DNA of 64,000 nucleotides, taken from contig CATLPD010000002.1 of assembly GCA_950054485.1 (NCBI GenBank), forward strand, positions 312,644 to 376,643, in the 5' to 3' direction. A program made the position numbers and the translations under genes. Positions 41,698 through 51,320 of this stretch are shown in pieces. This stretch comes from an uncultured Alphaproteobacteria bacterium (GTDB taxonomy: Bacteria; Pseudomonadota; Alphaproteobacteria; Micavibrionales; CSBR16-224). Positions within the stretch are counted from its first letter, which is position 1; every line of letters begins with the position of its first letter. The notes under the pieces are model-generated. The model made no database searches. It was not told where the DNA came from and saw only the letters and a program-made list of their open reading frames with translations.

Positions 41698-44308
41698 ATG
41701 CTACTTTTGGTTTAGCCTGATCATTTTTCTCAGGTGGTTTTACCTTAAAGGTCAATTCCTCTGCATTCGCAGACACCTGAATAATACCACCATCACTGAC
41801 ATCACCACTGAGTAGCAATGTCGCCAAGCGGTTTTGCAAGTCACGCTGAATAACCCGCTTGAGCGGGCGCGCACCGTAGGCAGGGTCATAGCCTTTATCC
41901 GCCAACCAGTTCCGGGCCTTATCATCCAGCTCGAGGATAATACCACGATCTGCCAGCATGCCGCGCAGGTCTTCTAATTGAATATCTACAATACCTGTTA
42001 AATCTTCGCGGCTAAGACGTCTGAATAGCAATGTTTCGTCAATGCGATTTAAAAACTCTGGTCTGAAACTCTGTCGAACAACATTCATAACTTGTTCGCG
42101 GACGACATCCAGATCATCGCCCTCTTTCATAGCCACAAGATGTTCGGCCCCCATGTTTGACGTCATAATCAAAACCGTATTCGAAAAATCAACGACACGG
42201 CCCTGCCCATCTGTTAAACGGCCATCATCAAAGACCTGAAGAAGAATGTTAAAGACATCGGGATGCGCCTTTTCAACCTCGTCGAACAGAACTACCTGAT
42301 ATGGCCTGCGACGGACAGCCTCGGTCAAGGCTCCACCTTCATCATAACCGACATAGCCGGGAGGCGCGCCAATCATACGCGCTACAGCGTGTTTTTCCAT
42401 GTATTCCGACATATCAATACGCACCATCGCGTCATCGTCGTTGAACATAAATTCTGCCAAAGCCTTGGTCAGTTCGGTTTTACCGACACCTGTCGGGCCC
42501 AAGAATAAGAATGTACCAATCGGCTTGTTCTTGGCCTGAAGACCTGCACGCGCACGACGTACAGCATTTGATACTGCACCGATGGCCTCTTCCTGACCAA
42601 TTACCCGTTGCTGTAAGAATTCCTCCATATGCATTAGCTTTTCACGCTCGCCTTCCAGCATCTTGTCAACCGGAATACCAGTCCAACGGCTGACAACCGA
42701 TGCGACATCATTGTCTGTCACTTCCTCATTAATCATGTGCGACTCAGCTGCTTTTTGGGCTTCGGCCAGATTGGCCTCCAATTCGGGAATCGTGCCGTAA
42801 GTCAGCTCGCCAGCGCGGGTCCAGTCCCCTTCCCTTTGTGCTTGTTCACGCTCGACGCGCGCACGTTCCAGCTCCTCCTGCAGGGCCTGCGCATTCACCA
42901 GCTTTTCTTTTTCTGCGGTCCACTGTGATGTCATATCAGCTGACTTGCTTTCCAAATCATCCAGTTCTTCTTCCAGCTTTTCAAGGCGTTCTTGAGATGC
43001 CTTATCTTTTTCTTTCTTCAAAGCCTCACGCTCAATCTTCAACTGTACGATACGTCGGTCCAGCTCATCCAGCTCCTCAGGCTTTGAATCGACCTCCATG
43101 CGCAGACGTGATGATGCCTCGTCAATCAAATCGATCGCCTTATCCGGCAAAAAACGGTCGGTGATATAGCGATTAGACAATTGCGATGCTGACACGATGG
43201 CGCTGTCTGTAATCCGCACACCATGGTGCAGCTCGTATTTCTCTTTTAAACCGCGTAAAATCGAAATCGTATCCTGAACTGTTGGCTCTGCAACGAAGAC
43301 AGGCTGAAAGCGACGTTCAAGGGCTGCATCTTTTTCAATATATTTTCTGTATTCATTTAATGTCGTCGCACCGACCATATGCAGTTCACCACGTGCCAGC
43401 GCCGGTTTCAGCATATTACCCGCATCCATTGCTCCATCGCCTTTACCGGCGCCAACGATCGTATGCATTTCATCCAAAAACAGAATAATCTCGCCCGCAC
43501 TTGCACGCACATCCTCAAGAACTGCTTTCAGGCGCTCTTCAAATTCACCGCGGTATTTTGCACCCGCAATCATTGACCCCAGATCTAGGGCCATCAGCGT
43601 CTTGTTATGCAGGCTTTCCGGTACATCGCCGTTTACAATTCTCAGCGCAAGGCCTTCGGCAATAGCCGTTTTACCTACGCCCGGCTCACCAATCAAAACA
43701 GGGTTGTTTTTGGTTCGACGTGATAAAACCTGCATCGTGCGGCGTATTTCCTCATCACGGCCGATTACAGGGTCTAATTTACCGTCACGTGCGGCTTCGG
43801 TCAGGTCACGCGCATATTTCTTAAGCGCTTCAAACTGGTCTTCTGCCGTCGCGCTGTCAGCCGTTCTACCTTTGCGCATATCATTGATAGCATGATTAAG
43901 AGAATTGGCTGTCATACCAGCCGCCTTGATCATGTTTGCAGAATCTCCACCCTCCATAAGCATAGCCTGAAAGATACGCTCGAGCGTTACATATTTATCA
44001 CCGGCTTTTTCAGATATTTGTGTCGCACTATCCAGAATTTTAGCAAGATCCTTGGACATATGAAGGCCCTGTGCGCCACTACCTTCAACGGCAGGATTTT
44101 TTGCAATCAATTCCTCAGCACTGCGTTTCAGCTTTTCCGGCTTGCCGCCTGCGTTACGGACCAGGTTTTGAATGACATTGCTGTCATCATCCAAAAGACA
44201 TTTCAGTAAGTGTTCGGGCTTTAAATGTTGGTGATTATTTCTCATGGCAAGCGTTTGTGCAGCTTGCATAGCAGAGCGTGAACGCTCGGTAAATTTTTCG
44301 AAGTCCAT
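41696..44308 (-). CDS. clpB: Chaperone ClpB (disaggregase)
   Basis: 870 aa; AAGGAGAGG precedes the ATG. N-terminal domain [18 protein letters not shown]1 Walker [14 protein letters not shown]; coiled-coil M domain ([18 protein letters not shown]); NBD2 Walker [15 protein letters not shown] and [13 protein letters not shown] pore loop. No ClpP-binding IGF loop, as expected for ClpB. It resolubilises aggregates with DnaK. A TGCTATAAT extended -10 is upstream; I could not find a clear RpoH-type promoter, although clpB is usually heat-inducible. Confidence 0.97.
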   Translation of the reverse strand: MDFEKFTERSRSAMQAAQTLAMRNNHQHLKPEHLLKCLLDDDSNVIQNLVRNAGGKPEKLKRSAEELIAKNPAVEGSGAQGLHMSKDLAKILDSATQISEKAGDKYVTLERIFQAMLMEGGDSANMIKAAGMTANSLNHAINDMRKGRTADSATAEDQFEALKKYARDLTEAARDGKLDPVIGRDEEIRRTMQVLSRRTKNNPVLIGEPGVGKTAIAEGLALRIVNGDVPESLHNKTLMALDLGSMIAGAKYRGEFEERLKAVLEDVRASAGEIILFLDEMHTIVGAGKGDGAMDAGNMLKPALARGELHMVGATTLNEYRKYIEKDAALERRFQPVFVAEPTVQDTISILRGLKEKYELHHGVRITDSAIVSASQLSNRYITDRFLPDKAIDLIDEASSRLRMEVDSKPEELDELDRRIVQLKIEREALKKEKDKASQERLEKLEEELDDLESKSADMTSQWTAEKEKLVNAQALQEELERARVEREQAQREGDWTRAGELTYGTIPELEANLAEAQKAAESHMINEEVTDNDVASVVSRWTGIPVDKMLEGEREKLMHMEEFLQQRVIGQEEAIGAVSNAVRRARAGLQAKNKPIGTFLFLGPTGVGKTELTKALAEFMFNDDDAMVRIDMSEYMEKHAVARMIGAPPGYVGYDEGGALTEAVRRRPYQVVLFDEVEKAHPDVFNILLQVFDDGRLTDGQGRVVDFSNTVLIMTSNMGAEHLVAMKEGDDLDVVREQVMNVVRQSFRPEFLNRIDETLLFRRLSREDLTGIVDIQLEDLRGMLADRGIILELDDKARNWLADKGYDPAYGARPLKRVIQRDLQNRLATLLLSGDVSDGGIIQVSANAEELTFKVKPPEKNDQAKPKVA

Positions 44309-44436
44309 TGTGGCACCTCTCCTTTATCTATGTACCAAGACCCAACAGGTGGCATCTTGCTTTGGTTCACACAAATCGCAATTGCAGATTTGCACTTTTT
44401 AATGTTCAGTCCCTATTTTAGGCAACCTATCTAATT

Positions 44437-44445
44437 ATTATAGCA
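44437..44445 (-). promoter_or_regulatory. Extended -10 promoter of clpB
   Basis: Minus strand TGCTATAAT (44445-44437). A -35 is not evident. Transcription would start near 44430, giving a leader of about 120 nt. Confidence 0.5.
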
Positions 44446-44483
44446 TAAAAAGACAATTTTTACAGTTTAAGGTATAAAAAAAC

Positions 44484-44512
44484 TTGACCGACTCAGTCAC
44501 ATTTGTTACTTT
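44484..44512 (+). promoter_or_regulatory. Promoter of the 375-aa ORFan
   Basis: TTGACC (44484-44489), 17-base spacer, TACTTT (44507-44512); the leader has AAGGCG before ATG 44537. Confidence 0.55.
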
Positions 44513-44536
44513 TATGGAAAATTTAAGGCGTGTAAA

Positions 44537-45664
44537 ATGGTAAACTCAATAACCTATTCCCGGCTTAGTAAAGCCGAAGAAAATCAGCTTTTTGAAAACT
44601 GGCAACAGCAAAAATTTCAAAAGGCGCGTAATCTTATGCCCTCTGATGACAGTAATTACATCTACAATCTCTACACTTTATTTAACGTTCTGGCCGAAGC
44701 CGAAGAAAAATGCGTTAAACTTAACCCGCACCTTATTAAAGAAACTATCCATTCGGGCCCGCAAGCCTTGTCAGACACACTTAAATCCCTGCAAAAAGTT
44801 GAACACGGATTCTCGGCAAAACAAAAGAAAATGCTCGAAAAAGCAACCGTTGCCCGCGTTGACAGCCCTGATGTCATAGAGCTTTTCAACGGAGTCAATC
44901 GCATATATCTGCGCCCTGAAGGAGAAATAACATCAGAAACCCAGAATGAAATTGAAGCCTTTTTGGCAAATGACGGATACATAATTACCGATTATAAAAA
45001 AGGCTATGCTACTGACCAGAAAGACAAGCAGAGCTTTAAAATTGGAAAGCTTCTCAAAAAAAATCAAAGACTGTTTGATGCCTTTTCAGCTGATAGCACG
45101 CGCACCATCGGCAATATGCTGATTGTGATTTCTAAAGACCCGATGGACATTGCCCGCATGTCAACAAATCGTGCGTGGCCGTCATGCATGGCCGCTGATC
45201 GTGAAAAATTTCCTTATGTTTCTAGGGATATTGAACGCGGAACACTGATCGCCTACATGGTTTCAGAAAACGACCCGTATATAAACTACCCCTTTGCACG
45301 TATACTGATTAAACCCTATACAACATTCAGCAAAGATGAAAAGCGTATAGATAATTGGTCTTATAATGCCCACTGGAGCGAATATAGCCCTGCCAAAGAT
45401 TTTGGCCATTTACTTGTACGCACTGGTTTTCATTTAAAAAAAGCTTTGACCGCTCCATTTAACAAAATGGCCAGAACAACTATATTCGAACCGGAAAATA
45501 AAATATATGGCCTTGAAAGCGAAGCCTTCGCAAAAATTGTAGCAGAATTTATCGAAGAAAATTTGAACGCAGGGATTGCAGGCAATTTCATGCTTGATCA
45601 AAAACTCTATAAAGATAATGCGGATACAGAATCCAGATTTATACAACGCGTTCTTGCACCCTAA
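44537..45664 (+). CDS. Hypothetical protein with DIARMST/SCM motif
   Basis: 375 aa, AAGGCG upstream. No signal peptide or membrane segment. The N-terminal half is helical and charged. The most striking block is around residues 195-260: ISKDPMDIARMSTNRAWPSCM, then GTLIAYMVSENDPYINYPFARILIKPY. Such dense, specific residues (Trp-Pro-Ser-Cys-Met) look like a functional site, possibly nucleotide or nucleic-acid related, but I cannot name a family. It sits alone between clpB and fumC with its own promoter. Confidence 0.72.
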   Translation: MVNSITYSRLSKAEENQLFENWQQQKFQKARNLMPSDDSNYIYNLYTLFNVLAEAEEKCVKLNPHLIKETIHSGPQALSDTLKSLQKVEHGFSAKQKKMLEKATVARVDSPDVIELFNGVNRIYLRPEGEITSETQNEIEAFLANDGYIITDYKKGYATDQKDKQSFKIGKLLKKNQRLFDAFSADSTRTIGNMLIVISKDPMDIARMSTNRAWPSCMAADREKFPYVSRDIERGTLIAYMVSENDPYINYPFARILIKPYTTFSKDEKRIDNWSYNAHWSEYSPAKDFGHLLVRTGFHLKKALTAPFNKMARTTIFEPENKIYGLESEAFAKIVAEFIEENLNAGIAGNFMLDQKLYKDNADTESRFIQRVLAP

Positions 45665-45674
45665 AGTCTGTTCG

Positions 45675-45680
45675 TATAAT
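45675..45680 (+). promoter_or_regulatory. -10 element of fumC
   Basis: Perfect TATAAT, predicted start near 45687. No acceptable -35 at 16-18 bases; TTGCAC at 45655-45660 is only 14 bases away. The leader has CCGGAG before the ATG. Confidence 0.45.
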
Positions 45681-45710
45681 CTTCGGTATATATAACCGGA
45701 GCTAGAAAAC

Positions 45711-47105
45711 ATGACTAAAACCCGCACTGAAACCGATTCTATTGGCGCTATTGAAGTTGATTCTGATAAATATTGGGGCGCGCAGACCCAGCGCAGCCTT
45801 CAAAACTTTAAAATCGGCGGTGAAAAAATGCCTGAACCACTGGTACGCGCATTAGGCATTCAAAAAAAAGCCGCCGCATTAGCCAATATGAAACTTGGCG
45901 AGCTGGAAAAAGATATCGGACAACCGATCGTCAATGCCGCAGAAGAAGTCATCGACGGTAGCCTAATCGATCATTTTCCCTTGGTTGTCTGGCAAACAGG
46001 CTCAGGCACACAATCAAACATGAATGCGAACGAGGTTATTTCTAACCGCGCAATCGAAATGCTGGGCGGTGAAATCGGCAGCAAATCGCCTATTCACCCC
46101 AATGATCATGTAAACCGCGGACAGTCATCAAACGATACATTCCCGACAGCCATGCATATTGCGGCAGGCGAGCAGATTAATCATGCGCTGATTCCAGCAC
46201 TTGATCATCTTTATAAAGCGCTGGATGCAAAGACCAAAACATTTGCCGATATCATCAAAATCGGCCGCACGCACTTGCAAGATGCAACCCCAGTCACCCT
46301 GGGACAGGAATTTTCAGGATATGCACACCAGATTAAAATGGGAATCGCACGCGTCAAAGACGCCCTGCCCCGCATTTATGAACTGGCACAGGGCGGCACG
46401 GCTGTCGGTACGGGGATCAATTCAAAAAAAGGATTTGCCGAAGAATTCGCAAAACAGGTCGCTGAAGTCACAGGACTTCCTTTCGTAACTGCACCAAATA
46501 AATTCGAGGCTTTGGCAGCCCATGATGCGATCGTTGAAATGTCGGGGATGCTAAATACAATTGCCTGCTCTCTCATGAAAATTGCAAATGACATCCGCCT
46601 TCTGGGTTCAGGTCCACGCTGTGGTATCGGTGAAATTATACTGCCTGCAAATGAACCCGGATCATCGATTATGCCCGGCAAAGTTAACCCGACACAGTCA
46701 GAGGCCTTGACGATGGTCTGCGCACAAGTGATGGGTAATCATACAACCATATCAGTTGCCGGTAGCAATGGGCATTTTGAACTGAATGTCTTTAAACCTG
46801 TTATGATTTATAATCTATTACAATCCATACGCCTGATTGCGGATGGCGCCCGCAGTTTCACCGATAATTGCGTTGTCGGCATTGAAGCTAACAAAAAAAA
46901 TATACGTGACAACCTGTATGGCAGTTTGATGCTGGTAACATCCTTGAACCCACACATTGGCTATGATAATGCGGCAAAAATCGCAAAGAAAGCTTATAAA
47001 GACGGATCAAGCCTGAAAGAAGTAGCTGTGGCATTGGAATTACTTACGGCAGAGGAATTTGACGAATGGGTTGACCCGCAATCAATGGTAAGCCCGCGTG
47101 ACTGA
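45711..47105 (+). CDS. fumC: Class II fumarate hydratase
   Basis: 464 aa. Fe-independent fumarase of the TCA cycle. Family blocks: [50 protein letters not shown] and signature [15 protein letters not shown]. The catalytic Ser is in the SS loop of GSSIMPG and the His in [11 protein letters not shown]-type sequence ([16 protein letters not shown]). The last 8 bases overlap the following RHH gene, so translation is coupled. Confidence 0.97.
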   Translation: MTKTRTETDSIGAIEVDSDKYWGAQTQRSLQNFKIGGEKMPEPLVRALGIQKKAAALANMKLGELEKDIGQPIVNAAEEVIDGSLIDHFPLVVWQTGSGTQSNMNANEVISNRAIEMLGGEIGSKSPIHPNDHVNRGQSSNDTFPTAMHIAAGEQINHALIPALDHLYKALDAKTKTFADIIKIGRTHLQDATPVTLGQEFSGYAHQIKMGIARVKDALPRIYELAQGGTAVGTGINSKKGFAEEFAKQVAEVTGLPFVTAPNKFEALAAHDAIVEMSGMLNTIACSLMKIANDIRLLGSGPRCGIGEIILPANEPGSSIMPGKVNPTQSEALTMVCAQVMGNHTTISVAGSNGHFELNVFKPVMIYNLLQSIRLIADGARSFTDNCVVGIEANKKNIRDNLYGSLMLVTSLNPHIGYDNAAKIAKKAYKDGSSLKEVAVALELLTAEEFDEWVDPQSMVSPRD

Positions 47106-47310
47106 TGATATAAAAGTTATTAAACGGTCAGTTAATATTGCGGGCCACGCCACAAGTGTCAGCCTAGAGAAACCGTTCTGGGATGCATTAAAAGATATCG
47201 CGAAAGCACAAAAAATATCAGTTAATGCGCTGATTACCGAAATTGATGCCCATAACCCTGATAACCTATCCAGCGCCATAAGGTGTCACGTGTTAAAATT
47301 TTATCAATAG
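47098..47310 (+). CDS. Small ribbon-helix-helix domain protein
   Basis: 70 aa, GTG start overlapping the fumC stop by 8 bases. [43 protein letters not shown] fits the RHH_4 fold (a beta-strand followed by two helices), often found after fumC in alphaproteobacteria. The family is assumed to bind DNA, but targets are unknown. The gene is short and lacks a distinct ribosome-binding site, as expected for coupled translation. Confidence 0.75.
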   Translation: MTDDIKVIKRSVNIAGHATSVSLEKPFWDALKDIAKAQKISVNALITEIDAHNPDNLSSAIRCHVLKFYQ

Positions 47311-47330
47311 TTTTCATATATATTACCTCT

Positions 47331-48128
47331 ATGGCGGAAGACATAGAAAAACCAAAAAGCACGATACTGAACCATGTATGTGATTGTTTGATGGGCGGCT
47401 TTAAAGCCACCACTGTCATGGCCCTCGGTCTGGTATTATATGGCACATACTCTATGTACGAAGATCGACCCATATTCGATGATCCTAGTTTATACGACCA
47501 AAGCTATGATCAAGTAGATCCGAATGCCGAAGATAACGACTATTTCGTTGAGATGAGCATCCGGTGGATGAATGAAACTAAACAAGAGGGATTCTTCCTG
47601 CCACCGCCGCCGCCTCTGGAGGCAGAAATAGGCCCTTTCGGAGAGACCTATAGCACAAGTGTCTTCGCTGATCGGGAAAACGGACTTGAACATGACTTTA
47701 CCAAAATGCGATCAGTCATGCAGTATCTCTCCACACTAGATTATATGAGCAAATACGAACTGGCTGAAAAGGTCGTCGAATTTTCCAATCAATTAAGTGG
47801 AACATATTATATCTATGACAGCGAAAACCCCGAAACAACAGAAAGCCGGTTTGAAACATTAAAAGATGTTCTGGATCAGGGTCAGAATGATTGTGACGGC
47901 CTTGCACTTTTGACCCAGCAGCTATTGATTGATGCAGGGTTTGACCAAGGAGAGATTTATTTCACGATTATAAACAATATGAAGCCTTTTGAAGCCGGAC
48001 ATGCCTTGATTTCATGGATGCCCGAAGGAAGCGATGATCCATTATTAATTGATTCGACGAATGTTTTCGACAAACCAATATATGTCCGAGGTACGTGGAT
48101 ATTATCTGCATTCTATCAGAAACCATGA
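47331..48128 (+). CDS. Membrane-anchored transglutaminase-like cysteine protease (active form)
   Basis: 265 aa from ATG 47331; TATATT at 47319-47324 stands exactly at -12 to -7 and no ribosome-binding site is seen, so this start is preferred over GTG 47283. Residues 18-42 are a membrane segment; the rest is predicted periplasmic. Transglutaminase-like (BTLCP-type) catalytic triad: Cys188 in QNDCDGLALL (47892-47894), His224 in EAGHALI (48000-48002) and Asp241 in LLIDSTN (48051-48053). A Pro run (PPPPP, residues 91-95) forms a linker. Substrate unknown; the family acts on peptides or isopeptide bonds. The next gene is its degenerate relative. Confidence 0.75.
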   Translation: MAEDIEKPKSTILNHVCDCLMGGFKATTVMALGLVLYGTYSMYEDRPIFDDPSLYDQSYDQVDPNAEDNDYFVEMSIRWMNETKQEGFFLPPPPPLEAEIGPFGETYSTSVFADRENGLEHDFTKMRSVMQYLSTLDYMSKYELAEKVVEFSNQLSGTYYIYDSENPETTESRFETLKDVLDQGQNDCDGLALLTQQLLIDAGFDQGEIYFTIINNMKPFEAGHALISWMPEGSDDPLLIDSTNVFDKPIYVRGTWILSAFYQKP

Positions 48129-48858
48129 AGATATATTTAAGGTTGAGCATAGCCTGTCCCTAAGCAGGGCATTTAACCATGCCTTTGGCGGCACAACCGA
48201 AAAAATATCACCTATGATCAATCCTTCATCTCAACGCGATATGCAGGAACTTACTTCCCTAATACATCGCAGTGATCAGGCAGAATGGCCAATTGCTGAC
48301 ATGATTATCGCCGATAGCTTATCATATGAAATGGATTTTGAAGGGGATCAATCACTTGAAGAAAGCGTAAGATCGGGACGCGCACGCGCGCAATGGATAT
48401 ATTCGGAAGCGGAAAAGGCAAATATGTTACAAGATACAGATGGCCAGAATAACCGTATTGAGTTCATAGGCTATACAGCCTACCAGATATACAATTTTCA
48501 CAAAGACAGCGCCCCTATATCAGACATGCAAATGATAATGATTACACGCCAACTTATGATTGATGGCGGCTTTGACCGGGAAAACATATATATAGCGGAA
48601 ATCACACCTGACCAACCACAAAATGGACGCAGTACATATGCTCTTGTGATGAAAGTAAATGGTGGCGCAGACCAAATCGTAAGTCCGGTTCAATCTTTGC
48701 CCAGCAAGGAATATGCCGGTGAATCCACAACTAGAAGTCTAGATGACATTAAATATTTTAAAATTGGGAATAGAACAAATGGACAGGATGCCAACGCGCC
48801 TGTTCAAACTATTTCGTCCATAAAGACCAGAACCGGCACTCGTTTTTCAATGAGTTAA
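48061..48858 (+). CDS. Transglutaminase-like sister protein lacking the catalytic triad
   Basis: 265 aa if started at ATG 48061, overlapping the upstream gene by 68 bases; ATG 48082 is also possible and neither has a ribosome-binding site. The block MITRQLMIDGGFDRENIYIAE aligns with LLTQQLLIDAGFDQGEIYF of the upstream protein. At the aligned positions Cys188 becomes Asp, His224 becomes Tyr (STYALV versus GHALI), and the Asp241 region reads QIVSPV, so no triad remains. No membrane segment is obvious. It is probably a pseudoenzyme or a regulatory partner; a decaying duplicate is the alternative. Confidence 0.65.
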   Translation: MFSTNQYMSEVRGYYLHSIRNHEDIFKVEHSLSLSRAFNHAFGGTTEKISPMINPSSQRDMQELTSLIHRSDQAEWPIADMIIADSLSYEMDFEGDQSLEESVRSGRARAQWIYSEAEKANMLQDTDGQNNRIEFIGYTAYQIYNFHKDSAPISDMQMIMITRQLMIDGGFDRENIYIAEITPDQPQNGRSTYALVMKVNGGADQIVSPVQSLPSKEYAGESTTRSLDDIKYFKIGNRTNGQDANAPVQTISSIKTRTGTRFSMS

Positions 48859-49340
48859 TGGCTATCCAAATGATCTTCTTTTATAAACACCCCTAACAGA
48901 TCGTTCAGAAAAATCATTGTAAAAGCCAATACTATAAACCCGATAATCGCCAGCGGGTAATATCCGAAGCCTAACAATAGTCCTAAACCCCCGGCACCCC
49001 ATATACAAGCACCTGTCGTTGTCCCCATGACGTTATCATCTTCTTTTTTCATGATAGCGCCCGCGCCAAGGAAGCCAATTCCGGTTAACACACCCGAGAT
49101 GATTTTACCAATATCAAGCGTCACAAGATCCTCGGTCAGGAAACCTTTCATCTCCACGGCCATTAGGGATAAAAGGCAGGTTGTAACGCATACAATCATG
49201 TACACACGATAGCCGAGCGGTTTCCCCTGTTTGGCACGATTATAGCCTAGCACGAATCCGAAAACACATGCCAAGAACACGCGTAAAAAGACTTCCTGAT
49301 AGCTGGTGACATTTAATTCGTAATACGGTTCAAGATTCAT
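48855..49340 (-). CDS. MgtC/SapB family membrane protein
   Basis: 161 aa, GGAG upstream. Four or five hydrophobic segments; the family block is GFVLGYNRAKQGKPLGYRVYMIVCVTTCL and IISGVLTGIGFLGAGAIMKKED, GTTTGACIWGAGGLGLL. MgtC proteins modulate F1Fo ATPase and survival at low magnesium, but small SapB-like relatives are poorly defined. It starts inside the lpxB stop region (four-base overlap), so it is probably the last gene of the lipid A operon. Confidence 0.9.
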   Translation of the reverse strand: MNLEPYYELNVTSYQEVFLRVFLACVFGFVLGYNRAKQGKPLGYRVYMIVCVTTCLLSLMAVEMKGFLTEDLVTLDIGKIISGVLTGIGFLGAGAIMKKEDDNVMGTTTGACIWGAGGLGLLLGFGYYPLAIIGFIVLAFTMIFLNDLLGVFIKEDHLDSH

Positions 49341-50491
49341 TTTATTAACTCCAGGATTACGTCTGCTGCTTTTTCGCTGGGCGTTTTGCCCGCTGATTGT
49401 ATTTTTGCCCGCATCAGATCAAATTTTTGTTGCTGTGCCTTTAAAAAGGTTTCATTTGTCAAAAAGCAATCACTCATATTAACAAGATTTTCTATTGTTG
49501 CGTTTTTCTGCAATAATTCGGGCATGACTTCCTCCCCCAGAATAATGTTCGGTAGACTGACATAGTCAGTTTTTACCAACATATTTGCAATAACACCGGT
49601 AATCCAGTTGACCTTGTAACATATAATAGACGGAACATTCGCATAGGCAAGTTCCAGCGCAACCGTACCTGAAGCTGCAAGCGCGAAATCAGCAGCAGCA
49701 AATGCATTATATTTCGCCATTTCATTATCCGTAACGATCACCGAAACTGCGCGCTTCGCCGCGGCCGTTTCAATTTGTTGCTTTAAATGCGATAAAGTCG
49801 GCATAACAAAAACCAAATTCGGATGCATTACCGATAAGGTTTCAGCCGTTTGTAAAAATAAATCAAGATGCCGCGCCAATTCACCCTGTCGGCTACCGGG
49901 CAAAACAAGAATGATGCGCTTATCATCGGGCACATCGTAAAGGCTTCTAAAGTTCTGACTGCTGGCCTTTATAATATTACTTTCAACAACGGAGTGCCCG
50001 ATATATGTTGCAGGAAGGCCATGCTCCTCAAAATAAGGGGGTTCAAACGGCAATAAACAAAGTAGATGATCAAGGAAACCTGCGACTTTTTTCGCCCGTC
50101 CCGGACGCCACGCCCAAACAGACGGTGCCACATAATGCACAATCTTGCCTTTGTATCCGCGTTTTTTAAGCTTTTTCGCAACCCTGAAGCAAAAATCAGG
50201 AGCATCAATACTAACAACAACATCCGGCTGATCAGCCAATATCTTTTCAACTGTTTCTGATATGCGTGCCAGCAGTAGGGATAATTTTGGTAAAACCTCG
50301 GCAATCCCCATGACAGACAAATCTTCCATAGGGAATATAGAAATGAGCCCTTCGGCCTTCATATTTTGCCCGCCCACGCCGGAAAAATTGATATTCCCGC
50401 TTTGCTTCTTGAGAGAGGACATCAGGCGCGCACCTAACAAATCCCCGGACGCTTCACCGGCAATCAGAAAAATTTTCGAATCAGAGCTCAT
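49337..50491 (-). CDS. lpxB: Lipid-A-disaccharide synthase
   Basis: GT19 glycosyltransferase joining UDP-diacylglucosamine and lipid X. 384 aa from ATG 50491 (MSSDSKIFLIAGEASGDLLGARLM); the longer frame start at 50527 lies inside lpxI. No good ribosome-binding site precedes it; translation is probably coupled to lpxI, with 11 bases of overlap. Family blocks: GVGGQNMKAEG, HYVAPSVWAWRPGRAKK and VLPGSRQGELARHL. In the conserved order it follows lpxI, as in Caulobacter. Confidence 0.95.
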   Translation of the reverse strand: MSSDSKIFLIAGEASGDLLGARLMSSLKKQSGNINFSGVGGQNMKAEGLISIFPMEDLSVMGIAEVLPKLSLLLARISETVEKILADQPDVVVSIDAPDFCFRVAKKLKKRGYKGKIVHYVAPSVWAWRPGRAKKVAGFLDHLLCLLPFEPPYFEEHGLPATYIGHSVVESNIIKASSQNFRSLYDVPDDKRIILVLPGSRQGELARHLDLFLQTAETLSVMHPNLVFVMPTLSHLKQQIETAAAKRAVSVIVTDNEMAKYNAFAAADFALAASGTVALELAYANVPSIICYKVNWITGVIANMLVKTDYVSLPNIILGEEVMPELLQKNATIENLVNMSDCFLTNETFLKAQQQKFDLMRAKIQSAGKTPSEKAADVILELIK

Positions 50492-51320
50492 CAGCTGTAA
50501 ACCCGACAATAAAAAGTCCTGCTGCATTTGCTGCGGAAATCGTTTCCGACAAATTCAAAATCTGACTTTTTCCGGCTTCCAGTGCCATCCCCTTTAAGCC
50601 GGCATTTTTTAGTTTCTCTACAGTGAGTTCACCAACGGTCGGAATATCCATCAGCATATCTTGCCCGGGCTTGAGACGTTTAACCAGACTTCCGCCTCCG
50701 CCACTACGCTTGTGATACCCGCAGCGTTCAATCAAAGCATCCGTACCCTCAATCGCCTCTATTCCCAAAACCAAACCATGCTGTACGATGCAGCCCTGTC
50801 CGATATCAAGCTCACCTGTTTTTTCAAGGATGTGATAGGCCGATTTTATATCTTCCCAATCGCGTGTATCAGGCGATACATCCGTCAATAAACCTTCAGG
50901 CGTTAGGATATCTGGCAGGATGTCATGTGCACCCAGAACTAAGAAACCTTCTTTTTCCAGTTCAGCTCTGACCGCACGAAGCAATCTGTCATCCCCCGCG
51001 GCTCCCATACCCAGTTTCGTAAAAAATTTTGCTGTTCTGAGGTCTGGCTTTAAATCAAAAAGACTTGGACGTCTTATACTACCGGCAAAAACAATATGTG
51101 TGCAATCATGTTTTTTCAGAAGGTTCAGGGTTTTCTGCGTTTGGCCCAGCCTGACGACATCATGATCAACGCTATCAAGGCGATCATCATCTGACTGCCC
51201 CTTAAAGTAAACAGCATAACATTCAATGCTATGGCTTTGACAATATTCGATTATTTCTTTTGGCAGGTCCCCACCACCTGCAAGGATACCAAGACGCCCG
51301 CCATGCAGGTCTAATGTCAT
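50481..51320 (-). CDS. lpxI: UDP-2,3-diacylglucosamine pyrophosphatase LpxI
   Basis: 279 aa of the DUF1009 family. Hydrolyses UDP-2,3-diacylglucosamine to lipid X; alphaproteobacteria use it in place of LpxH. Family blocks: GRLGILAGGGDLPKEI at the N terminus, TKLGMGAAGDDRLLRAV, GIEAIEGTDALI and LKPGQDMLMDIPTVG. It overlaps fabZ by four bases at the start and lpxB at the end. No lpxA is inserted before it, where most alphaproteobacteria have one. Confidence 0.95.
   Translation of the reverse strand: MTLDLHGGRLGILAGGGDLPKEIIEYCQSHSIECYAVYFKGQSDDDRLDSVDHDVVRLGQTQKTLNLLKKHDCTHIVFAGSIRRPSLFDLKPDLRTAKFFTKLGMGAAGDDRLLRAVRAELEKEGFLVLGAHDILPDILTPEGLLTDVSPDTRDWEDIKSAYHILEKTGELDIGQGCIVQHGLVLGIEAIEGTDALIERCGYHKRSGGGGSLVKRLKPGQDMLMDIPTVGELTVEKLKNAGLKGMALEAGKSQILNLSETISAANAAGLFIVGFTADEL

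Noticed and set aside
47283-48858. The two transglutaminase-like genes as one frameshifted gene
   Set aside because: The first has a complete triad and a natural end, and the second repeats the core motif, so they are two related genes.
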